From Paenibacillus_V sp046244365 (lineage in GTDB: Bacteria > Bacillota > Bacilli > Paenibacillales > NBRC-103111): DNA of 64,000 nt. Shown piece after piece: positions 7,525-20,497 of this stretch (position 1 is its first letter; each line of letters starts with the position of its first letter). The notes under the pieces were generated by a model, which did no database searches, had not been told where the DNA came from, and saw only the letters and a list, made by a program, of their open reading frames with translations. Position numbers and translations under genes: made by a program. Where the stretch lies: NCBI RefSeq assembly GCF_046244365.1, contig NZ_CP176395.1:558001-622000 (forward strand), written 5' to 3'.

Positions 7525-9442
7525 GAATGTCAGAGGCAATTGGCATCAGTACAGCGCGTTTTTCTTAAGCAGCGTCTTCTCGGTAATGATTTTCTTCATT
7601 TATGCGGCGTTTATTTTTCATCCGGACGTAGTGAACGGTCATATCGAGGCGGCCTCCAGGGTGCGGCAGGGAATGATTTTGTGCGAGTACATCATTATGA
7701 TTTTCTCGTTCTTCTTCGTCCTGTATTCGATGTCGGCCTTCGTCAAATCGCGCAAGAAGGAATTCGGTCTCTTCTCCCTGTTCGGCATGACCAGCGGACA
7801 AATTCGCAAAATGGTGCTGTACGAGAACATCGCCATCTCCGTGCTTGCGATCGCCGCGGGTATCGGGCTGGGTATGCTGTTCAGCAAGCTGTTTTTCATG
7901 GCGCTTGCGGAAATTTTGAATGTGAGCAATCCGATCCGGTTCGTAGTGCCTGCCAAAGCGCTTCTGCTTACGGGCGCTGGTTTCTTCGCTTTGTTTCTCG
8001 CCATTACGTTGTTTACGCTGTTTCAAATCGGACGCAGCCAAATCATCGACCTGCTGAAAGCTTCCAAGAAGCCCAAAACGCCGCCGCTGGCGTCCAAATG
8101 GCTCGTTGTACTGGCTGTCCTCTGCCTCGGCGGAGGCTATTATATGGCGTACACGATGAATATGATGAATGCGATGATCTTCATGCTGCCGATTTTATTT
8201 CTTGTTGTGGTCGGGACGTACTTTCTGTTCACGCAGGGAAGCGTGGCGATATTCCGCAGGCTGCAGCGGCGTACGCCGTTCTATTACAAGGGCACGAACC
8301 TGATGACCGTATCGCAGCTCGTGTTCAAAATGAAAGACAACGCGCGCATCTTGTTCATGGTGTCCGTTATGAGCGCGGTCATCCTGACGGCGTCGGGCAC
8401 GTTTTACGTCTTTTTTCAGGGCAGCAAGGCGCAATTGCTGGATAACAGTCCGCAAACGATCGCTTTCATCGAAGAAGGCTTGAACACGCACAACGTCGTC
8501 GATCCGCAGAAGGTTCGGGATATTTTGAAGCAGGACGGAGTCGAAATCGACTATGAGTTGAAGCTCGTCGGAACCGCGGCTTCGCTCCCGACGATCGGAA
8601 GCCGGTTCAGCAAAGAAACGACGGCGATGATCGTTTCGGAGGAGACGTATAACGAATACGCGGCTAAAATGAACCGGCAGCGGCAAAAGCTCGACATCGC
8701 GAAAGGTCATGCGGTCTATGTGTATCCGTACAAGGAAATGAAAATCCAGATGGTGGAAACCGGCGTGCCGCTTAAAGTGAAGGCGAACGGCGGCGAGCTC
8801 GAATTGACGTTCGACCGGCAGGTCAACGGCACCATTGCGTTTCCGCGTTACGACGCGACGGAGCTGCTGGTAGTGGATACCGAGCAATACAAAGCGTTCA
8901 TGAAAACCGTTCCGGAAGAGAAGCAGCTTGCGGTTTACGGCTTCGAATTAAAGAAATGGGAAGGGACGGGCGAGACGGCCGCCAAAATCGAAGCGCTCGT
9001 TCCCGAGAAGCAAAAGCGCCATTTCGACAACCGCGTCGCTACGTACCAGGAAACGAAGCAGTTGACCTCTCTTACTCTATTTATCGGTCTTTTTGTCAGC
9101 TTCTTGTTCTTCATCGCTTCCGGCAGCATGATTTACTTCAAGCTGTTTACGGAGCTGGAGGAAGATCGCGAACAGTTCAAAGCTCTGACCCGAATCGGGA
9201 TGACGGTGCAGGAGATCGGCAAAACGGTGACGACGCAGATCGCCATGGTGTTCTATGTACCGTGCGTCGTCGGCATTGTGCATACGATGTTCGCGATGAA
9301 GGCGCTCGGCAACATCCTGATGACCGACGCCTGGTTATATGCGCTTGTCGTAATCGGCATCTATATCGTCATGCAGAGTCTTTACTTTCTCGCTGCGCGC
9401 CGCTCGTATTTGAATAAAATCGTGAAGGGCTTCGCAAGCTGA
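7499..9442 (+). CDS. Bce-type ABC transporter permease (FtsX-like)
   Basis: A 647-residue permease with the ten-helix BceB plan: TM1 at about 20-40, helices 2-4 by about residue 175, further helices to about 310, a large extracellular domain of roughly 200 residues (about 315-530), and a C-terminal FtsX-like block with about three helices. ATG 7499 follows TTGGGAGGG. The ATPase frame ends inside its first codons. The large extracellular domain is where the partner kinase is contacted in studied systems. Terminator follows at 9469. Confidence 0.92.
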   Translation: MKFRQLAVKNVRGNWHQYSAFFLSSVFSVMIFFIYAAFIFHPDVVNGHIEAASRVRQGMILCEYIIMIFSFFFVLYSMSAFVKSRKKEFGLFSLFGMTSGQIRKMVLYENIAISVLAIAAGIGLGMLFSKLFFMALAEILNVSNPIRFVVPAKALLLTGAGFFALFLAITLFTLFQIGRSQIIDLLKASKKPKTPPLASKWLVVLAVLCLGGGYYMAYTMNMMNAMIFMLPILFLVVVGTYFLFTQGSVAIFRRLQRRTPFYYKGTNLMTVSQLVFKMKDNARILFMVSVMSAVILTASGTFYVFFQGSKAQLLDNSPQTIAFIEEGLNTHNVVDPQKVRDILKQDGVEIDYELKLVGTAASLPTIGSRFSKETTAMIVSEETYNEYAAKMNRQRQKLDIAKGHAVYVYPYKEMKIQMVETGVPLKVKANGGELELTFDRQVNGTIAFPRYDATELLVVDTEQYKAFMKTVPEEKQLAVYGFELKKWEGTGETAAKIEALVPEKQKRHFDNRVATYQETKQLTSLTLFIGLFVSFLFFIASGSMIYFKLFTELEEDREQFKALTRIGMTVQEIGKTVTTQIAMVFYVPCVVGIVHTMFAMKALGNILMTDAWLYALVVIGIYIVMQSLYFLAARRSYLNKIVKGFAS

Positions 9443-9468
9443 CATGCGCCCTTCGCTCTTGAACAGCA

Positions 9469-9505
9469 AAGCCCCTCAGCCGATTTTGGCAGGAGGGGCT
9501 TTTTG
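9469..9505 (+). terminator. Rho-independent terminator after the Bce permease
   Basis: Stem AAGCCCCTC / GAGGGGCTT around a 15-base loop, followed by a T-run. It lies 27 bp after the permease stop codon. Confidence 0.85.
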
Positions 9506-9529
9506 GGCGTCGATAGGACATGTAAGCTT

Positions 9530-9781
9530 GGATCGTGTGCGGATTAGCGGCTGGAGGTAGTGCGGGAGTGTGATGCATACGCAGGCTGTGGGTTCGACTG
9601 TAAAGCGGACTGGACTGTTTGCTGGAATCGAGTACGGATTAGCGGCTGCTAGGCAGAGTGTGGAGAGTGGATGGATACGCCGGCTGTTGGTTTGTTTGTA
9701 AAGTGGACTGGACTGTTTAGCTGGAATCGTGTGCGGATTAGCGGCTGGAGGTAGAGTGTGGAGAGGGGATGGGTACGCCAG
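9530..9781 (+). repeat. Degenerate tandem repeat, period about 95-99 bp, about 2.6 copies
   Basis: The word GGATTAGCGG recurs at 9541, 9636 and 9735. Flanking blocks recur in the same order: GGATACGC-like, a GTAAAG-GGACTGGACTGTTT block, then GCTGGAATCG. The third copy is partial. No plausible ORF or ribosome site is present. Its origin is unknown. Confidence 0.75.
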
Positions 9782-9797
9782 ATAATGAATATTTTGA

Positions 9798-9986
9798 AAT
9801 AACGGATTTTGAGGGCGTTGTATGGTGGTTTCGGCGGGATAAGAGGGACATAGCGGATTTTGAGGGCCTTATTGGAGTGCTATCCTTGGTTGCGGGCGAA
9901 ATCGGTTCGAATAACGCCTCCAAAATCCGTTATGCTCCATCGGCTCGGTGAACGGCCCTGAATAACGCCCTCAAAATCCGCTATCC
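9798..9986. repeat. Four copies of a 24-bp element, two direct and two inverted
   Basis: The core AACGGATTTTGAGGGCGTT appears near 9799-9817. A variant is at 9850-9873 with the same orientation, and inverted copies are at 9910-9934 and 9961-9986 (GCCTCCAAAATCCGTTAT and GCCCTCAAAATCCGCTAT). The arrangement would allow long hairpins between direct and inverted members. Together with the tandem repeat it accounts for most of the gene-free stretch 9506-10243; the remaining 9987-10243 shows nothing I recognise. Confidence 0.75.
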
Positions 9987-10243
9987 GTACAGGAGGGGCA
10001 CGCGGCGAGTAGGCGTAGAAGGTGGAATCAACGACCGCGAGCAGAAGCTTGCACGGTGACGACGCAGTTGTCCTAAAAAGAAGGGGTGGCGCTTAGGGTG
10101 CAAACGAGCGTGAAGCATCGGCTGCAAGATACCAAGATACTTTATGCGCCGCGCAGCTCCCAGCGCGCGGTGGGGTGATGCGTGCTGGCTTGTCAACCAC
10201 ATGCGTATGACCGGACGTGCTCGCTGGTAAAGTCGGTCAAGCC

Positions 10244-10296
10244 GCCGAAAAAAATGCCCGGCTGCCAAATACGGCAAACCGGGCATTTTTTTCGGC
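10244..10296. terminator. Strong bidirectional terminator after the EamA transporter
   Basis: Perfect 18-bp inverted repeat GCCGAAAAAAATGCCCGG and its complement, with an inner TGCC/GGCA pair. A- and T-runs lie inside the stem, so it works on either strand. It ends 28 bp from the minus-strand transporter stop codon. Confidence 0.85.
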
Positions 10297-10323
10297 AGCA
10301 TGCCGGCCGGACTGCCGGCCGTA

Positions 10324-11250
10324 TCAGGCGCTTTGCCCGCGCGGCGCATCCGGTTGTTCCAGCTTCGCGTTAACAGTTGTTTTGTTGTGCTTCAAGAAAT
10401 ACCAGACGCCTAGCAAAATAACGGCGCCCGCGGCCATCTGCAGGCCAGTGATCCGTTCGTCCAGCAGCCAGAGCGCGAGCAAAGCGGCGCCAACAGGCTC
10501 GCCCAGCACGCTCATCGAGACGTTCGTCGCGCTGACGTAACGAAGCAGCCAGTTGAACAGCATTTGCCCGAACACGGTCGGCACGAAGGCGAGCAGCGCG
10601 AAAATGAGCCAGTCGCGGCCTTCGTAACCGCCGAACGAAAAGCCCATCGCGCCGTTATAGACGACGAAGACAAGGGCGGCCGACGCGAAGGTCGAGAAGC
10701 TGTATAAGATGGCCGGCATCCGGCGCAGCACCAGTTGGCCGATCAGCATGTGAATCGCGATTGCGAACGTGCCCGCAAGCGACAATAAATCGCCGGTCAG
10801 CGCGTCTCCCGCGACGCGGATATCGCCCCAGCCGATCAGCAGCGAACCGGCGATCGCCACGGACATGCCGGCGATCGCTTTGCCGGTCGTCCGCTCGCGG
10901 AACAGCCAATAGGCGCCGACCAAGACGAAAATCGGCTGCAGCGCCAGGATGACCGTAGAGCTGGCAACGGAGGTTAGCCGGAGAGAGCCCATCCAGAGCA
11001 AATAATGGGCGCCGAGAAATAAGCCGGATAATCCGGTGAGCAGCCAATCGCGCGCGGTAGCCCGCTTGACCGCCGGCCCCGACCCGAGCATAAAAGGCAG
11101 CAGCAGCACATTCGTCAGCACAAGCCGGTACATGCCCATGACCGAAACGGGGGCATCGGACAGCCGAATGAAGATGGCGGAAAAAGAAATAGCCGCTATG
11201 CCGACGGCAAGCAGCAAAGGAATCGGCACGGGTAAAGAACGGGCTTTCAT
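10324..11250 (-). CDS. EamA/DMT-family transporter
   Basis: A 308-residue membrane protein with about ten hydrophobic segments in two EamA repeats (about residues 10-145 and 155-295). Features typical of the family are the early FSAIFIRLSDAPV segment, WMGSL, and the second-repeat LGEPVGAALLALWLLDE motif. It probably exports small metabolites or drugs; family members are not specific enough to name a substrate. The start follows GGAGCCTCCCT. It is monocistronic, with a strong terminator downstream and the PAS kinase upstream in the same orientation after 134 bp. Confidence 0.88.
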   Translation of the reverse strand: MKARSLPVPIPLLLAVGIAAISFSAIFIRLSDAPVSVMGMYRLVLTNVLLLPFMLGSGPAVKRATARDWLLTGLSGLFLGAHYLLWMGSLRLTSVASSTVILALQPIFVLVGAYWLFRERTTGKAIAGMSVAIAGSLLIGWGDIRVAGDALTGDLLSLAGTFAIAIHMLIGQLVLRRMPAILYSFSTFASAALVFVVYNGAMGFSFGGYEGRDWLIFALLAFVPTVFGQMLFNWLLRYVSATNVSMSVLGEPVGAALLALWLLDERITGLQMAAGAVILLGVWYFLKHNKTTVNAKLEQPDAPRGQSA

Positions 11251-11384
11251 AGGGAGGCTCCTTCAAGTCAGAGTGGTTCTGTTGTCAACTCCCCTATCAT
11301 AGCACGCGCTATATGGAACCGGAAGTATGCGTTAAATAGTTCCAGAGAGCCTGCCGGACGTCTTTCCCGGCCCGCTTCCGTAGA

Positions 11385-13214
11385 CTAGGAGGACAGGGGC
11401 TGGGAAACCTCCGTAAGATAGTGGGGGGCCGCCGGCGGAAGGACGATTTCGACGGTGGTTCCTTGCCCGACTTCGCTGGATATGGAAATCGACCCCTGAT
11501 GCGATTCGATGATGCGATGGCAAATCATGAGACCCAGACCGGTGCCGCCTTCTTTGGTCGTATAGAAGGGTTCCCCGAGCTTGGCAAGCTGTCCCTTGGC
11601 GATACCGGGCCCTTGGTCGGTGAAACGGAGAGAGAGCTCGCCCGAATCGTTCCGGCGCGCTGACACCATGATCATTCCCCCGTAAGGCATCGCTTCAATC
11701 GCGTTCTTTAGGATGTTAACGAATACCTGCTTCAGCTGATTTTCGTCACAGCATATCGGCGGAAGGCCGGCTTCGACATCGGTAAAAATTTGCACGTTGT
11801 TAAGAATCGCCTGAATGTCCAGCAGCTTGACGATGTCACGCAGCAGCAGGTCGATCGGCATCGGCTTGAAGCTTTTCGGCTGCGGCTTGGCAAGAATCAG
11901 AAACTCCCCGACAATTTCCTCGATGCGCGAAAATTCGTTGAACATAATCGAGAAATAGTCCTCGTATTTCTTTTCTTTCCCCAGCTTCGAGCGAAACAGC
12001 TGCAGAAAGCCCTTGAGCGAGGTGAGCGGGTTGCGGATCTCATGCGCGATGCCGGCCGCCAGCTGGCCGACGATGGACAGCTTCTCCGACTTTTGCAGAA
12101 GCTCCTGCTGCGCATGCTGGTCGGTAATATCGGTTCCGGTCGCGTATACCGTCCCCCGTTCGGGCAGAACGGAGGCGTTCCAGCGAATGAGCCGGTAGTG
12201 GCCCTTTTTATGACGAAGACGGGATTCGAAATGCATGACGCTGGAGCCGCACTTGAATTGCGCGCCTGCGGCCTGAATCGGACCCAAGTCGTCGGGATGG
12301 ACGATCGAGCATAGGAAATTGTCCTGCAGCGTATCCTCGTTCAAATAGCCGAGCATCGATTCCCAAGCCGGATTCGTAACGACCGTTTGACCGTCAAACG
12401 TACAGATGCAGATCAGCTGCTGCGACAGGTTGAAGAAATGGTCGAGCTCCTCCTGCATCTTTACCATAGAGGAGACGTCGCGCAGAACGGACATGACGGC
12501 CGGTTTGCCGGCATATTCGAAGGAAAACCCGGTAGTTTGGGCGTCGAGATAGGTGCCGTCCAGACGTACGATCCGGTGCTGCTCCGTGATCGGCGAGCCG
12601 GGATTGACAAGCAGTCCCCGGAAATAGACTTTGGCCGATTCTTGTTCTGCCGGCAAAATGAAGTCGTACACCGACCGGCCGATCAGTTGTTCGCTATTTG
12701 CCGCACCAAGCAGCAGCTCGCCGGACGGGTTTACATAGACGAGCGTATCGTCGCAAATGATGATGATGCCCTCCGGAAACGACTCGACCAGCTGGCGGTG
12801 CTTTCTTTCGCTTTCCAGAAGCTGCGTCTCCATCAGCTTACGTCTCGTAATATCTCTGGAAAACAAGAGAAGGTGCTTGCATTCGTTATTCGCATCAAAC
12901 AACGGGGCTAGCGTCGTATCGAACATGTTCTGATCGCGGTTGATCGGGTAGTCTCCCTCGAAATGAACCGATTGCTTCCGGGATTCCGCCTTCTCGAACC
13001 ATTTCAGGAATAGCTCGTGGCCTTTATCGTCCAAAATTTCGTCCAAATACTTGCCGATGATGGCCTCCCGCGGGAGGCCGTTATACCGCTCGCATGCGCG
13101 GTTAACGTCGATATAGCGGAAACGGGGGCCCGGTACTACTTCGAGCAGGGAAATAGCATCGGAAACGTTTTCGATGAAGGAAGAAAGGTGGTGGATAAAC
13201 GCATGCTGCTTCAT
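11385..13214 (-). CDS. Soluble PAS-domain histidine kinase (sporulation-kinase type)
   Basis: A 609-residue kinase with no transmembrane segment. Three PAS modules are visible at about residues 10-125, 140-255 and 260-385; the last includes the SMLGYLNEDTL segment. His391 in GIAHEIRNPLTSLKGFLQLF is the phospho-acceptor, and this H-box is the form found in Bacillus sporulation kinases KinA-KinE. N, G1 and G2 boxes are NILKNAIEAM, TDQGPGIA and GGTGLGL. No response regulator is adjacent, in line with orphan kinases that feed the Spo0F/Spo0A phosphorelay. The signal is unknown. Confidence 0.85.
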   Translation of the reverse strand: MKQHAFIHHLSSFIENVSDAISLLEVVPGPRFRYIDVNRACERYNGLPREAIIGKYLDEILDDKGHELFLKWFEKAESRKQSVHFEGDYPINRDQNMFDTTLAPLFDANNECKHLLLFSRDITRRKLMETQLLESERKHRQLVESFPEGIIIICDDTLVYVNPSGELLLGAANSEQLIGRSVYDFILPAEQESAKVYFRGLLVNPGSPITEQHRIVRLDGTYLDAQTTGFSFEYAGKPAVMSVLRDVSSMVKMQEELDHFFNLSQQLICICTFDGQTVVTNPAWESMLGYLNEDTLQDNFLCSIVHPDDLGPIQAAGAQFKCGSSVMHFESRLRHKKGHYRLIRWNASVLPERGTVYATGTDITDQHAQQELLQKSEKLSIVGQLAAGIAHEIRNPLTSLKGFLQLFRSKLGKEKKYEDYFSIMFNEFSRIEEIVGEFLILAKPQPKSFKPMPIDLLLRDIVKLLDIQAILNNVQIFTDVEAGLPPICCDENQLKQVFVNILKNAIEAMPYGGMIMVSARRNDSGELSLRFTDQGPGIAKGQLAKLGEPFYTTKEGGTGLGLMICHRIIESHQGSISISSEVGQGTTVEIVLPPAAPHYLTEVSQPLSS

Positions 13215-13345
13215 AGGTACGACATTCCCCGCTTTTCAGATAGAAATGCTATGTATGTTATTCCTTGAAATTCGACTGGTTTTGTCCAAATTATGTCACA
13301 ATTCAGAGTTTGGAGCAATCAAAAAAATGGAAACCACAAATGGAA

Positions 13346-13375
13346 AAAGCTCCCGTTTAGGGAGCTTTATTGTAA
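13346..13375 (-). terminator. Terminator overlapping the glycosyltransferase stop codon
   Basis: AAAGCTCCC-GTTTA-GGGAGCTTT. Reading the minus strand, the gene's TAA lies in the first arm and a T-run follows the second arm. Confidence 0.8.
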
Positions 13376-14488
13376 TAACGCCATAATCGCCTGCGAGCAT
13401 TGCTGCGGACTGTAGCTTAACGACTGCTGCCGCAGAAAGTCGCGGTGCCGGCTGACAAAGTCGGGGTATTCCCGAAGCAGTCTCTCGAACCAAATATCGA
13501 TGGTTCCCGGCGAATCGAGCTGATCGCCGAACCCGTTCGCGATGAAGTAGTGGCAGTTCTCCTCTTCTTGTCCGGGAATCGGGCTGTAGAACAGCATCGG
13601 AATCCCTTTGGCCATCCCTTCGGTGCAGGTCATGCCGCCCGGCTTCGTAATCAGCAGGTCGGAGACGTCCATCAGCTTGTCGATTTCCTTCGTAAACCCG
13701 AGCAAATGCACGTTCGGATGCTTGAAGCGTTCGTCCTCTGCCAGCTTCTGGCGGGCTTTCTCGTTGCTGCCCATGCAGAAGATGAGCTGAATCTTGTCGC
13801 GCCAGCGCGTCGCGTAATGCAGCAGCTCCTCGTTGTTGATCAGCCCCCAGCCGCCCCCCATGATCAAGGCGGTCGGCATTTCCTTCAGACCGAAGCGGGC
13901 GCGGATTTCCTCTTTGTTCGGATCCGTCTCCCAAAAATTCGGATGAATCGGAATGCCGGTTACGACGATTTGCTGGGCGGGAACGCCCCGTCCGATCAGC
14001 TTCGCCTTGACCGAATCCGTGGAGACGAGATACTGGTTGACCGACTGGCTGATCCAGGTGCCATGCGCGTCGTAATCGGTAATGACCGTACAGAGCGGCA
14101 CGGATAAACCGGACCGTTTCAGACGGGAGACGACGACGTTCGGGAACGGATGCGTGCATACGATCATGTCGGGGCGCAACTGGCGGATAATATTCGCCGT
14201 CCGGGCGTAGAAAATGCGGTGCAGCGCCATTTGCAGAACGCGGTTGAGCGATTTTTTATATTGATGACGGTACAGCATACCGTACAGCTTCGGCTGAGAC
14301 GTCACGGTTTTGCGATAGGCGGAAAAGATGAGCGGAGCGATGGTCGGATGCTGAAAAGCGCCGAGCTCCATCACGCGGGTCATGATGCCGGAAGAAAGCT
14401 GGCGCAGCCCATCCGATATGGCGTGGGCGGCTTGCGTATGGCCGGAGCCGAAGCCCTCGGATAAAAGTAGCACCCTCTTTTTTCTCAA
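13367..14488 (-). CDS. MGDG-synthase/UgtP-like family 28 glycosyltransferase
   Basis: A 373-residue GT-B transferase. The N-terminal motif LSEGFGSGHTQAAHAI is the glycine-rich lipid-acceptor loop of MGDG synthase and UgtP. The C-terminal domain has MGGGWG, LGFTKEID and the donor-binding KPGGMTCTEGMAKGIPML. By family it adds a sugar from a UDP donor to diacylglycerol at the membrane, making glycolipids or lipoteichoic-acid anchors; a MurG-like role is less likely given no mur genes nearby. The start is TTG with AGGTGA at good spacing. Its terminator overlaps its stop codon. Confidence 0.85.
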   Translation of the reverse strand: MRKKRVLLLSEGFGSGHTQAAHAISDGLRQLSSGIMTRVMELGAFQHPTIAPLIFSAYRKTVTSQPKLYGMLYRHQYKKSLNRVLQMALHRIFYARTANIIRQLRPDMIVCTHPFPNVVVSRLKRSGLSVPLCTVITDYDAHGTWISQSVNQYLVSTDSVKAKLIGRGVPAQQIVVTGIPIHPNFWETDPNKEEIRARFGLKEMPTALIMGGGWGLINNEELLHYATRWRDKIQLIFCMGSNEKARQKLAEDERFKHPNVHLLGFTKEIDKLMDVSDLLITKPGGMTCTEGMAKGIPMLFYSPIPGQEEENCHYFIANGFGDQLDSPGTIDIWFERLLREYPDFVSRHRDFLRQQSLSYSPQQCSQAIMALLQ

Positions 14489-14572
14489 AGCGTTTCACCT
14501 GACCTTCTTCATTCACTCACACTATACCTAATGTTGACCGTCCGCAGGTAGTGACAATGGTCATGTGACCGG

Positions 14573-15151
14573 TCATGTCGTGCCGAATGCTTGTTTTTTG
14601 TCGCGATAGCATTTGCGGCATACGGAGAGATAGCTCTCGTTGCCGCCGATCTGGATTTGCTCGCCCGCGAATATGGGAACGCCGTCTTTCAGGCGCATGT
14701 TCATGACGGCTTTTCTGGAGCAATACCAGCAGATCGTTTTGATCTCTTCCATCTTATCGGCAATCGCGAGCAATCTGGCGCTTCCTTCAAACAGGTTGCC
14801 GAGGAAATCCGCCCTTAAACCGTACGCGATGACCGGAATATCGAGTAGATCCACGATGTCGGTCAGTTTGTCTACCTGCTCCACGTTTAGAAATTGCGCT
14901 TCGTCAATCAGGATGCAGTCGGGGCGCTCGGCCTCGGCGATGGCAAACAGATCCGTCGTTTCGTCGACAACGATCGCCTGTTTCGTCAGTCCGATGCGGG
15001 AAGCGACGACGCCGCCGGCCGTACGGTCGTCGACGGCAGGCGTAAACAGCAGCGCCTTTTTGCCTTGCTCTTCGTAATTATGCGCGGTTCGCAGCACTTC
15101 GATCGACTTGCCGCAGTTCATGGTGCCGTAACGAAAATAAAGCTTTGCCAC
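14573..15151 (-). CDS. tdk: Thymidine kinase
   Basis: A 192-residue type II thymidine kinase, which phosphorylates thymidine to dTMP in salvage. The P-loop is GTMNCGKS (residues 9-16), Walker B is CILIDEAQFL, and the lasso region carries the two zinc pairs CWYC and CRKC. The start is GTG, since MAKLYF aligns with the usual family start and GAGAGG lies upstream. It lies 84 bp from the glycosyltransferase on the same strand with no clear terminator between. Confidence 0.95.
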   Translation of the reverse strand: MAKLYFRYGTMNCGKSIEVLRTAHNYEEQGKKALLFTPAVDDRTAGGVVASRIGLTKQAIVVDETTDLFAIAEAERPDCILIDEAQFLNVEQVDKLTDIVDLLDIPVIAYGLRADFLGNLFEGSARLLAIADKMEEIKTICWYCSRKAVMNMRLKDGVPIFAGEQIQIGGNESYLSVCRKCYRDKKQAFGTT

Positions 15152-15896
15152 GATATCGTTATCCTCTCCGGGAAGCGTTCATTGTAAGGGAGTCTACACT
15201 CCATCATAACACGTTTCCCCGAGTTTCGCATATTGCCGCAGTCATGTTTAAGCGAAACGAGCTTGTCCCGGAATTTCAGAAAATTTGAAATTGCGCCAAT
15301 CTTTCGGTGGTGATAAAATAAACGAAACCCTTGAAAAGTCGGACGAGCTCTACGGCAAGGGTGCTCCTTAGACGCACTGGCAGCAGCTTTTGTTTGGCGC
15401 GTCACCCGCTACTTCAGCCGTTACCCACCATACGGCGCAGCCCTCAGCATGTTTCTTAATCAAAGCCGGACGCAATGCCGGTTTGTTGCCTCCCTGACGA
15501 GCCAGACTCAGCCTTATTCACACCGATGAGACGCCTTGATGCGCTTCATGACGTTAATCCCTTGGATCGCCGCAATGAGATGGATACGGGGCGAGACTTG
15601 GCCGCAAGCTTAGTGAAAGCGCTATCTTTCTTATTCCATTTTTGAAATAGTCCTGCCATCCCGCGAATGTTATCGGACAGGTGATTTTCTGGCCCGGCGC
15701 ATCATATGGTAGCGGTATGCTTGATTGAATGATACTCGGGTTACCCTATACGGTCGCTTTACCCGGATTTTGCGTTTCCCGATCGTTGGCCGTTTAGACG
15801 TTCGGAAGCGGCCGTTGCCATGCCGCCGGCGGCAATTTCTTCGCACGCCGGTTCTACCGGTTTACAATAAAACTCCATATAGAAAGGTGCGCATCG
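15152..15896. other. Gene-free stretch between tdk and gltB
   Basis: About 745 bp. I see no ORF with a ribosome site, no hairpin with T-run and no riboswitch motif. The last 60 bp hold the gltB ribosome site. Base composition resembles coding DNA, so a decayed gene is possible but I cannot identify one. A GltC/TnrA-type site could not be recognised with confidence. Confidence 0.4.
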
Positions 15897-20486
<4,590 letters not shown>

Positions 20487-20497
20487 GGGGGCAGAAA

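Noticed and set aside
13296..14159. 287-codon frame overlapping the glycosyltransferase
   Set aside because: Same strand, different frame, no recognisable domain; the conserved UgtP/MurG-like motifs are in the other frame.
15600..15720. Short minus-strand frame starting MAGLFQKWNKK in the tdk-gltB spacer
   Set aside because: Only about 37 codons, no ribosome site and no recognised family; could be a remnant but cannot be supported.
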